The notes beneath the pieces were generated by a model that did no database searches, was not told where the DNA came from, and saw only the letters and a program-made list of their open reading frames with translations. Shown here one piece after another: positions 1-5,402 of a stretch of DNA of 5,402 nt. Where the stretch lies: assembly GCA_013290035.1 (NCBI GenBank), contig JABCYT010000294.1, positions 1-5,402 on the forward strand, read 5' to 3'. The translations under genes and the position numbers were made by a program. Source of the DNA: Alphaproteobacteria bacterium. Its GTDB lineage: Bacteria; Pseudomonadota; Alphaproteobacteria; Reyranellales; Reyranellaceae. Numbering within the stretch: the stretch's first letter is position 1; every line of letters begins with the position of its first letter.

Positions 1-54
1 GTGAGGCGACGGAGGTCGCTGCGTCAATGGGAGCCGCGTGCTTCGGCCCCTGAT

Positions 55-60
55 TTGACA
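55..60 (+). promoter_or_regulatory. possible -35 element upstream of the HtrA-like gene
   Basis: A perfect TTGACA hexamer lies 42 bases before the protease start codon, which is a reasonable place for a -35 box. No good -10 hexamer follows at 16-18 bases; the bases there are GC-rich (around 77-83, tccgcac). This may therefore be a weak or activator-dependent promoter, or chance. I found no RpoH-like or EcfG-like (GGAAC/CGTT) motif in the short leader, although the upstream sequence is cut by the window edge. Confidence 0.25.
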
Positions 61-88
61 TAAGAGTGATCGCAAATCCGCACCGACA

Positions 89-94
89 AAGGAG
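89..94 (+). promoter_or_regulatory. ribosome binding site of the HtrA-like gene
   Basis: AAGGAG lies 8 bases before the ATG at 103. This strong Shine-Dalgarno match fixes the start used for the protease. It also argues against a longer overlapping reading frame that opens at 66 in another frame. Confidence 0.75.
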
Positions 95-102
95 ACGGAC
101 GA

Positions 103-1473
103 ATGATTCGGCGGGCGATTCTGGCGGTGACGCTGTTGAGCGGCGGCATGGTCCTGGCCGATTCGACGGGCGCCCTGGCGCAGGCCCTGCCGACCGATCG
201 CAGCGAGCTTGCCTATTCCTACGCCCCGCTGGTCAAGCGCGTCTCGCCGGCCGTGGTGAACATCTACACGACCACGACTGCCCGCGTGCAGCGCCGCCTG
301 CCGTTTCCGTTTCCCGGCATGCCACAGGCCGGCGAGCGGGTACAGAACTCGCTGGGCTCGGGCGTGCTGGTGCGGCCGGACGGGCTGATCGTGACCAACG
401 CCCACGTCGGCAAGGGCGCCGACGAGATCCGCGTCGTGCTGGCCGACCGGCGCGAGTTCGACGCCAAGGTCGTCACCCAGGACGAACGCTACGACCTCGC
501 CCTGGTACGCATCGACGGCGGCGGCGAGAAATTCCCGTTCCTCCAGATGCGCGATTCGGACTCGATCGAGGTGGGCGACGTCGTCCTGGCGATCGGCAAT
601 CCCTTCGGCCTCAACCAGACCGTGACCAGCGGCATCATCTCGGCGTTGGCGCGCAGCGCGGGTGGCGTGAACGATTCGAGCTTCTTCATCCAGACCGATG
701 CCGCCATCAATCCCGGCAATTCCGGCGGCGCGCTGGTCAGCCTCGACGGACGGTTGATCGGCATCAACACCGCGATCTATTCGCAGACCGGCGGATCGGT
801 GGGCATCGGCTTCGCCACCCCTTCGAACATCGTGGCGCGCATCGTTTCGACCGGTGAACAAGGCGGCCGTATCGTGCGGCCGTGGCTCGGCATCAACATG
901 CAGCGGGTGACGCCCGACATCGCTGCCGGCTTCAACCTGCCTCGGCCGGCCGGCCTGGTCGTCAAGGAAGTGTTTCCCGGCGGCCCCGGCGCGCATGCCG
1001 GCCTCAAGCGCAACGACGTGATCATCGCCCTCAAGGACCAGCCGATCGACGACGAGGCGAGCCTCAGGTTCCGCCTGGCCACGCTGCAGGTCGATGCCAC
1101 CGTGCCGGTCAGGATCATACGCGGCGGCAAGGAAATGGTCTTCAACATGAAGCTGGCGCCGCCGCCCGAGGATCCGCCGCGCGACCCGGCGGTGCTCGAA
1201 GGCCGTCAGCCGCTGAGCGGCGCCGGCGTCGCCAACCTCTCGCCCGCCGTCGCCGACGAGCTCGGCCTCGTCGAATGGCGGCCGGGCGTGATCGTCACGG
1301 ATGTGAAGGCAGGCTCCTTCGCCGGCCGCTTCGTGCGGCCCGGCGACATGATCCTGAGCGTCAACGGGCAGGATGTGAAGAACGTCGCCGAGCTCAAGCA
1401 GCGCATTGCCGCCGGCGTGGCCAGCGTCAGCATTGGCCGCGAGGGCATGGTGTCGACCGTCCAGTTCCGCTGA
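103..1473 (+). CDS. HtrA/Deg-family periplasmic serine endoprotease (DegP/DegQ-like), two PDZ domains
   Basis: This 456-residue protein should degrade, and possibly chaperone, misfolded proteins in the periplasm. An N-terminal signal peptide (MIRRA, then a hydrophobic stretch) ends in ALAQA, with likely cleavage after residue 28. The trypsin-like domain spans about 40-250. Its triad is visible: His101 in TNAHV, Asp131 in YDLAL and Ser207 in GNSGG, with the oxyanion segment NPGNSGG. PDZ1 covers about 258-350, opening with RPWLGI and containing GPGAHAGLKRNDVI. PDZ2 covers about 370-456, with SFAGRFVRPGDMILSVNG. Length and layout match the DegP/DegQ group, and two PDZ domains exclude DegS. The loop after the first strand (about 60-84) is Pro/Phe-rich (LPFPFPGMP) and short compared with E. 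coli DegP's long LA loop, closer to DegQ. rarA follows after 20 bases, so the two are probably co-transcribed. DegP versus DegQ naming is not decidable from sequence alone. Confidence 0.95.
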   Translation: MIRRAILAVTLLSGGMVLADSTGALAQALPTDRSELAYSYAPLVKRVSPAVVNIYTTTTARVQRRLPFPFPGMPQAGERVQNSLGSGVLVRPDGLIVTNAHVGKGADEIRVVLADRREFDAKVVTQDERYDLALVRIDGGGEKFPFLQMRDSDSIEVGDVVLAIGNPFGLNQTVTSGIISALARSAGGVNDSSFFIQTDAAINPGNSGGALVSLDGRLIGINTAIYSQTGGSVGIGFATPSNIVARIVSTGEQGGRIVRPWLGINMQRVTPDIAAGFNLPRPAGLVVKEVFPGGPGAHAGLKRNDVIIALKDQPIDDEASLRFRLATLQVDATVPVRIIRGGKEMVFNMKLAPPPEDPPRDPAVLEGRQPLSGAGVANLSPAVADELGLVEWRPGVIVTDVKAGSFAGRFVRPGDMILSVNGQDVKNVAELKQRIAAGVASVSIGREGMVSTVQFR

Positions 1474-1493
1474 ACCGTGCCCGCGGGGACGCC

Positions 1494-2783
1494 ATGCCGG
1501 CTGAACTCTTCGCCTCGCTCGCCCCGACGCCGCTGGCCGAACGGATGCGGCCCAAGTCGTTGGCCGAGATTCTGGGCCAGGATCACCTGCTCGGACCCGA
1601 GGGCCCGCTCGGCCGCATGCTGGCGGCGCGCAAGCTCGGCTCGCTGATCCTTTGGGGACCGCCGGGCTGCGGCAAGACGACGATCGCGCGCCTGCTCGCC
1701 GAGGCCACCGACCTGCACTTCGAGCCATTGTCGGCGGTGTTCTCCGGCGTGGCCGACCTGCGCCGGATCTTCGAGGCCGCGCGGCAGCGGCGCAAGGACG
1801 GCAAGGGCACCCTGCTGTTCGTCGACGAGATCCACCGCTTCAACCGCGCCCAGCAGGACGGCTTCCTGCCTTATGTCGAGGATGGCACCGTCACCTTGAT
1901 CGGTGCCACCACGGAGAACCCGTCGTTCGAGCTCAATGCCGCGCTGCTGTCGCGCTGCCAGGTCCTGGTGCTGCGCCGCCTCGACGACGCGGCGTTGTCG
2001 ATCCTGTTGGCCAGGGTCGAGCAGGTGTTAGCTAAGAAACTGCCGATCGACGAGGAGGGACGACAGGCGCTGTTCGCCATGGCCGACGGCGACGGCCGTT
2101 ACCTGATCGGCCTGGCCGAGCAGCTTGCCCAGCTCAAGGACAAGGCGCCGGTGCCGCCGGCCAGGCTGGCGACGCTCCTGCAGAAGCGCGCGCCGCTCTA
2201 CGACAAGGCGCAGGAGGCCCACTACAACCTGATCAGCGCCCTGCACAAATCCCTGCGCGGCTCCGACGTCGACGCGGCGCTCTACTGGTTCGCTCGCATG
2301 CTCGACGGCGGCGAGGACCCGAAATACATCGCCCGCCGCCTCGTGCGCTTCGCCGTCGAGGATGTCGGCATGGCCGATCCCAATGCGCTCACGCAAACCC
2401 TGGCGGCGTGGGACACCTACGATCGCCTGGGCTCGCCGGAAGGCGAGCTCGCGATCGCTCAGGCGGTGATCTATCTCGGCACCGCGCCGAAATCGAATTC
2501 GGGCTATACGGCCTTCAGCGCAGCCAAGCGGGCGGCCAAGACGCACGGCTCGCTCACGCCGCCCCTGCACATCCTCAATGCGCCGACCAAGCTCATGAAG
2601 GAGATCGGCTACGGCAAGGGTTACGAATACGACCACAATGCCGAGGACGGCTTCTCGGGACAGAACTATTTCCCCGACGGCATGGCGCGCGAGGAGTTCT
2701 ATCAGCCCGTCGAACGCGGCTTCGAGCGCGAGATCCTGAAGCGCCTGGAATACTGGAAGAAGCTGCGCGAGAAGAAGCGCTGA
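1494..2783 (+). CDS. rarA: replication-associated recombination protein A, AAA+ ATPase (RarA/MgsA)
   Basis: RarA is a cytoplasmic clamp-loader-like AAA+ ATPase, related to eukaryotic WRNIP1/Mgs1, that acts at stalled replication forks and works with SSB and RecA. The 429-residue product shows Walker A GPPGCGKT (55-62), Walker B LLFVDE (107-112), sensor 1 GATTENPSFE (137-146), the SRC arginine-finger segment (Arg154) and a sensor 2 region GDGRYLI (199-205, Arg202). The RarA C-terminal oligomerisation domain follows, with ISALHKSLRGSDVDAALYW (247-265) and the family signature YxHN/QNYFPDG region near 379-396. Length is close to the usual 430-450. The ATG at 1494 is chosen because the protein then begins PAELFASLAPTPLAERMRP, the expected lead into the domain; the open frame continues upstream but only as a shadow of the protease gene. 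The ribosome site is weak (GGGGA at 1485-1489), which fits translation following the protease 20 bases upstream. A rare TTA codon occurs at 2028. Confidence 0.96.
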   Translation: MPAELFASLAPTPLAERMRPKSLAEILGQDHLLGPEGPLGRMLAARKLGSLILWGPPGCGKTTIARLLAEATDLHFEPLSAVFSGVADLRRIFEAARQRRKDGKGTLLFVDEIHRFNRAQQDGFLPYVEDGTVTLIGATTENPSFELNAALLSRCQVLVLRRLDDAALSILLARVEQVLAKKLPIDEEGRQALFAMADGDGRYLIGLAEQLAQLKDKAPVPPARLATLLQKRAPLYDKAQEAHYNLISALHKSLRGSDVDAALYWFARMLDGGEDPKYIARRLVRFAVEDVGMADPNALTQTLAAWDTYDRLGSPEGELAIAQAVIYLGTAPKSNSGYTAFSAAKRAAKTHGSLTPPLHILNAPTKLMKEIGYGKGYEYDHNAEDGFSGQNYFPDGMAREEFYQPVERGFEREILKRLEYWKKLREKKR

Positions 2784-2795
2784 CAAAAAGCTTTG

Positions 2796-2846
2796 CCTCC
2801 CTGCGCGAAGCGCGGGGAGGTGCCCGCGAAGCGGGCGGAGGGGTCA
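2796..2846 (+). repeat. palindromic interspersed repeat, unit 1 (plus orientation)
   Basis: This 51-base unit has two hairpins and a core. Hairpin A (2796-2820) has an 11-pair stem with one G-U pair and a GAA loop. Hairpin B (2822-2836) has a 6-pair stem with a GAA loop. The unit ends in the core cggaggggtca (2836-2846). Its outer arms (cctccc/gggagg) and core match unit 2 at 2875-2929 read on the other strand. Short repeats of this style, with CCTCCCC arms and a GGAGGGG core, are scattered between genes in many alphaproteobacterial genomes; that genome-wide status is recalled knowledge and cannot be seen from one window. The unit sits entirely between rarA and the convergent monooxygenase gene. 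Confidence 0.8.
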
Positions 2847-2885
2847 TGGGCTCTAAAAGATCATTTCGCGCCTTTGACCCCTCCG
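2836..2885. terminator. possible bidirectional terminator between convergent genes
   Basis: The two core copies, cggaggggtca (2836-2846) and tgacccctccg (2875-2885), are exact reverse complements. They can pair as an 11-base stem around a 28-base loop that contains the less GC-rich stretch ctctaaaagatcattt. The position, between a plus-strand stop at 2783 and a minus-strand stop at 2861, is where a shared terminator is expected. There is no clear U-run after the stem on either strand, so intrinsic termination is uncertain. The stronger local hairpins at 2796-2820 and 2903-2929 may do the work instead. Confidence 0.4.
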
Positions 2886-4522
2886 TCGCCGTATGACGGC
2901 GCCACCTCCCCAGCGGAGCTGGGGAGGTGAAGACGGCCCATGATGCTAGCCATCGCCTCGCCGAGGTTGGCCGCCGGATCAGCCGGCATCGCACGACTGC
3001 GCCATCCGACATAGCCATCCGGGCGAACCAGCACCGCCCCCGTCTCGTCGAGACCGTAGGTCTCGAGCCATTGGCCGTCGGCATTGGCCAATTCGCCGTC
3101 GCCGATATTGACGGTCCCGAGGCCGAGGCGCTCTGCCGCCTCGCGCCACGCTTTGCCCGCAGGGGCCGTCAGCAGGACGAAGCCGTTGCCGACAAGGTCG
3201 ATGGTCGAGAGGCGCTGGCCACCGCGCTCGAGCCATACATGGGGCGCGCGACCGCCCGGATGCGCCGACGGGACGTAGTCCGTGATCGGATTGGCGACGG
3301 CGGGCGGCGTCGTCCCGTCGGGTACGACGGCGCTCGATTCGTACTGGGCGCCGAAGATCATGCCTTGTTCGTTGAGGTATTCGGGCCGAGCGCCCGCCGT
3401 CTTGGCCGCGCGATCGAGCCGGCCCATCGAAATGGCGTTGTTCAAGCTTTGCTGGGTGGTCGTCTGCCCGAGCGGCTGGCGCTCGTCGTGATAGGTGTCG
3501 AGCAGGCGCTGGCTCGCCGCGCCCTGCAGCACGCAGGCGAGCTTCCAGGCAAGATTGTGCACGTCCTGAACGCCGGTGTTCATGCCGAAGCCGCCGGTCG
3601 GCGGCATTTCGTGCGCCGCGTCGCCGGCGAGGAAGATGCGGCCCGTCCGGTAGCGCTCCGCCACGCGCGCCGAGGCAGTCCACGGCACGACACCCAGGAT
3701 CTTGACGTCGAGATCGGCAACGCCTGCCGCCGTGCGCACGAGCTCGGCTGACCGTTCCGGGGTGAAGTCGCTCGCCTTGTAGCCGTAGGCCGCAAGGCTG
3801 TTGACCAGAAAACCCCAGCGGTCGATGCCGTTGATGGTGAGGAACGTGCCGCGCATCTTGGGATGCTCGATGAAGTAGAGCGCGGCCGGTCGATCGGCCG
3901 TCCACGGCCGGAGATCGGCGTTCAGCAGGATGTTGACGCTGTCGTAGACGTTCTCCGGGCCGAGCATCGGCACGCCAAGCTGCTGGCGGATGATGCTCTG
4001 GGCGCCGTCAGCGGCGATTGCGTACTGGGCCCTGACCCGTTCCTGCGTGCCGCTCGCGCGATCGACGAGCGTGGCGGTGACGGCCGTATCGTCCTGCTCA
4101 CAGGCCGTGACTTCGGTGCTGAAACGCAGGCGGCCGGCCGGCTGCCGCTCGGCAAAGGCCCGCAGCACCGGTTCGAGGTCGTCCTGGGCGCACAGGCAGT
4201 TGCGGACGGGACTGACGGCCGCGCTCTGCGCGCCGGAGCGCCAGGGCACCCGACGTTCGATCTCCTCGCCGGCCAGCGTACGCGCCCAGACGATGAAGCC
4301 GGCGCGTTCCGGCGGCAGGCCAGCCTTGCGGATGGCCGCCTCGACCCCGCATTGGCGGTACATTTCCATGCTGCGCGCGTTGATGCCGCGCGCCTTCGGA
4401 TGAATGGCGGTGCCGGGGTGACGCTCGACGAGCAGCGAGCGCACACCGGCCTGCGACAGCAGGATCGACGCCGTGAGCCCAACGGGCCCACCGCCGATGA
4501 TCAGGACCGGAACCTCTTCCAT
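2861..4522 (-). CDS. FAD-dependent aromatic hydroxylase (class A flavoprotein monooxygenase, TfdB/RdmE-like) with C-terminal thioredoxin-like domain
   Basis: This enzyme should insert one oxygen atom into a phenolic or polycyclic aromatic substrate using FAD and NAD(P)H in the cytoplasm. The 553-residue product opens with the dinucleotide fold GGGPVG (10-15), with ER at 33-34 ending the second strand. It then shows the FAD contact segment HPKARGINARSME (41-53), the DG motif ADGAQSIIR (171-179) and the GD motif FLAGDAAHEMPPTGGFGMNTG (297-317). About 425-530 resembles the thioredoxin-like C-terminal domain of this group, ending in VRPDGYVGWR. Start: ATG at 4522 with GGAGGAG (4525-4531) just upstream. 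The substrate cannot be told; phenol, hydroxybenzoate-pathway and polyketide hydroxylases all share these motifs. The last 22 residues (532-553, HLPSS to KGAK) are encoded by an intergenic-type repeat, so the native C-terminus probably ended near residue 531. The gene lies 24 bases downstream of the L,D-transpeptidase gene. Confidence 0.9.
   Translation of the reverse strand: MEEVPVLIIGGGPVGLTASILLSQAGVRSLLVERHPGTAIHPKARGINARSMEMYRQCGVEAAIRKAGLPPERAGFIVWARTLAGEEIERRVPWRSGAQSAAVSPVRNCLCAQDDLEPVLRAFAERQPAGRLRFSTEVTACEQDDTAVTATLVDRASGTQERVRAQYAIAADGAQSIIRQQLGVPMLGPENVYDSVNILLNADLRPWTADRPAALYFIEHPKMRGTFLTINGIDRWGFLVNSLAAYGYKASDFTPERSAELVRTAAGVADLDVKILGVVPWTASARVAERYRTGRIFLAGDAAHEMPPTGGFGMNTGVQDVHNLAWKLACVLQGAASQRLLDTYHDERQPLGQTTTQQSLNNAISMGRLDRAAKTAGARPEYLNEQGMIFGAQYESSAVVPDGTTPPAVANPITDYVPSAHPGGRAPHVWLERGGQRLSTIDLVGNGFVLLTAPAGKAWREAAERLGLGTVNIGDGELANADGQWLETYGLDETGAVLVRPDGYVGWRSRAMPADPAANLGEAMASIMGRLHLPSSAGEVAPSYGDGGVKGAK
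2875..2929 (-). repeat. palindromic interspersed repeat, unit 2 (minus orientation), inside the monooxygenase 3' end
   Basis: This is an inverted partner of the unit at 2796-2846. Its outer hairpin (2903-2929) has a perfect 12-pair stem with a 3-base loop. Its inner hairpin (2887-2901) has a 6-pair stem with an ATG loop as written on the plus strand. The core at 2875-2885 is identical to that of unit 1 on the opposite strand. Inner stem sequences differ between the units (gcccgc/gcgggc versus cgccgt/acggcg) while pairing is kept. The whole unit is translated in frame as the C-terminal tail of the minus-strand monooxygenase. Confidence 0.8.
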
Positions 4523-4524
4523 GG

Positions 4525-4531
4525 CTCCTCC
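4525..4531 (-). promoter_or_regulatory. ribosome binding site of the monooxygenase gene
   Basis: On the minus strand GGAGGAG ends two bases before the ATG whose first base is 4522; the GGAGG core gives a spacing of about 4 bases. It falls inside the 24-base gap after the L,D-transpeptidase stop (TAG, 4547-4549), with no room for a separate promoter in the gap. This supports the start choice and co-transcription. Confidence 0.7.
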
Positions 4532-4546
4532 GGCTCGAAGGCCCGC

Positions 4547-5402
4547 CTAGCTTCGGGGCTTGCTCATGTCGCGCACGACCCGCCGGTCGCGGCCATAGAT
4601 GTCGTCCCGGAAGATCGCGGCACCGTCGGTGCCGGCCGTGACCGTCCGGTAGGTGACGTAGAGCGTTACCGGCTCGGGAAACGTGTAATGAGCCTGCTGG
4701 CCGTCATTGATGACCTGGCGCACGCGGTCCTTGTTGAAGCCGCCGCGGCCGCCGAACACCTTCTCGGCGAAGTCGAGCGGGTTCTGCAGCCGGATGCAGC
4801 CGTGGCTGAAGTTGCGGCTGCCTTCGGTGAACAGCCAGCGGCTGGCCGTGTCGTGCATGTAGATCCCGTACCGGTTGGGAAACGGAAAGAAGATGTAGCC
4901 CAGCGCATTGCTGGCGCCGGGTTCCTGGCGGATGCGGTAGGGGAACGCCTTGGGGTTGATCTCGCTCCAGTCGACGGTGGCGGGATCGAGCTCGGTATCG
5001 TCGTTCCAGTTCTCGAAGATCTTGAAGCCGGCGGCCTCCAGCGCGTTGGGATCGCGGCGCAGCAGGGGCAGATATTCCTCGCCCGAGATCGACTGCGGCA
5101 CCGTCCAGTAGGGATTGGTCTGGAAGCCGCGCATCACCGACTGGATCTCCGGCGTCGGATCCTTGGGCGTGCCGACGATCACCAGGCTTTGGAAGGCGGG
5201 CTTGCCGTCGTCGACGAAGATCATCGAATAGTCGCCGGCATTGACCAGCACGTAGCGCTTGCCGAGATCCTCCGGCAGCCAGCGCCGGCGCTCGAGATTG
5301 GCCACGATCTGCTCGATGCGCTCGTCGATCGTGGTGTTGAGCGACAGCGTCGTCTTGGCGCCGATGACGCCGTCGACCGTCAGGCCCTTGGTCTCCTGAT
5401 AG
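4547..5402 (-). CDS. L,D-transpeptidase, YcbB/LdtD type, C-terminal part (5' end beyond window)
   Basis: L,D-transpeptidases of this type make 3-3 cross-links in peptidoglycan in the periplasm and resist most penicillins. The visible 284 residues begin mid-protein. The first ~22 (YQETKGLTVDGVIGAKT..LSLN) are the end of a peptidoglycan-binding (PG_binding_1) domain. The linker RIEQIVANLERRRWLP (fragment 29-44) is typical of YcbB proteins. The YkuD catalytic domain follows, with MHDT (182-185) and the active-site signature SHGCIR (199-204), the nucleophile being Cys202 (codon 4796-4798). The end IFRDDIYGRDRRV is also family-typical. The frame is open to the window edge. A GTG at 5303-5305 could be taken as a start but is an internal Val in VANLERRRWLP. 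Full members are usually over 500 residues with a signal peptide, so roughly the first half is missing here. The monooxygenase gene follows after 24 bases. Confidence 0.93.
   Translation of the reverse strand, partial: YQETKGLTVDGVIGAKTTLSLNTTIDERIEQIVANLERRRWLPEDLGKRYVLVNAGDYSMIFVDDGKPAFQSLVIVGTPKDPTPEIQSVMRGFQTNPYWTVPQSISGEEYLPLLRRDPNALEAAGFKIFENWNDDTELDPATVDWSEINPKAFPYRIRQEPGASNALGYIFFPFPNRYGIYMHDTASRWLFTEGSRNFSHGCIRLQNPLDFAEKVFGGRGGFNKDRVRQVINDGQQAHYTFPEPVTLYVTYRTVTAGTDGAAIFRDDIYGRDRRVVRDMSKPRS

Noticed and set aside
1..63. Possible C-terminal end of an upstream plus-strand gene (frames ending TGA at 51-53 or TAA at 61-63)
   Set aside because: About 16-20 codons in two competing frames, with no recognisable motif. 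Too short to support either as a gene end.
66..857. Plus-strand open frame of 263 codons overlapping the protease gene
   Set aside because: It is an Arg/Pro/Gly-rich shift product in a different frame from the HtrA gene, which has a signal peptide, catalytic triad and ribosome site. No recognisable domain.
882..1493. Upstream extension of the rarA frame into the protease gene
   Set aside because: The 204 extra codons are a low-complexity Arg/Ala/Gly shadow of the PDZ coding region. RarA homology begins right after the ATG at 1494.
2028..2786. Minus-strand open frame of 252 codons opposite rarA
   Set aside because: It is antisense to well-supported rarA coding sequence, has no domain signature, and arises from GC-rich codon structure.
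2847..2874. Possible regulatory site or att site in the less GC-rich loop between the repeat cores
   Set aside because: There is only a weak imperfect symmetry around gatc and no direct repeat, integrase or tRNA nearby.
2927..3751. Plus-strand open frame of 274 codons opposite the monooxygenase
   Set aside because: It is antisense to conserved FAD-motif coding sequence. Its composition is shadow-like and no ribosome site was noticed.

Overview
The window is a GC-rich piece of chromosome-like DNA. The gene families, codon use and intergenic repeat type suggest an alphaproteobacterium (Rhizobiales or Rhodospirillales-like). That placement is inferred from style and gene order, with no marker gene to settle it. 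It holds four real protein genes, one of them cut by the right edge. There are no RNA genes, CRISPR arrays, insertion sequences or phage genes. I see no convincing undescribed multi-gene system; the least ordinary part is the repeat between the two convergent gene pairs.

Left half, plus strand (about 55-2783): a short leader with a good ribosome binding site leads into a periplasmic HtrA/Deg-family serine protease with two PDZ domains. After 20 bases comes rarA (mgsA), a AAA+ ATPase that acts at stalled replication forks. The two are probably one transcript: envelope protein quality control followed by replication-fork maintenance.

Middle (about 2784-2930): a compact palindromic element made of two related repeat units in inverted orientation. 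Each unit has two hairpins and a shared 11-base core. It lies between rarA and the oppositely directed monooxygenase gene, where it could stop transcription from both sides. The right-hand unit is read in frame as the last 22 codons and stop of the monooxygenase.

Right half, minus strand (2861-5402): a YcbB/LdtD-type L,D-transpeptidase, entering from beyond the right edge and ending at 4547, is followed after 24 bases by a class A FAD-dependent aromatic hydroxylase. The spacing suggests co-transcription, but the two functions (peptidoglycan 3-3 cross-linking and aromatic hydroxylation) have no obvious link.
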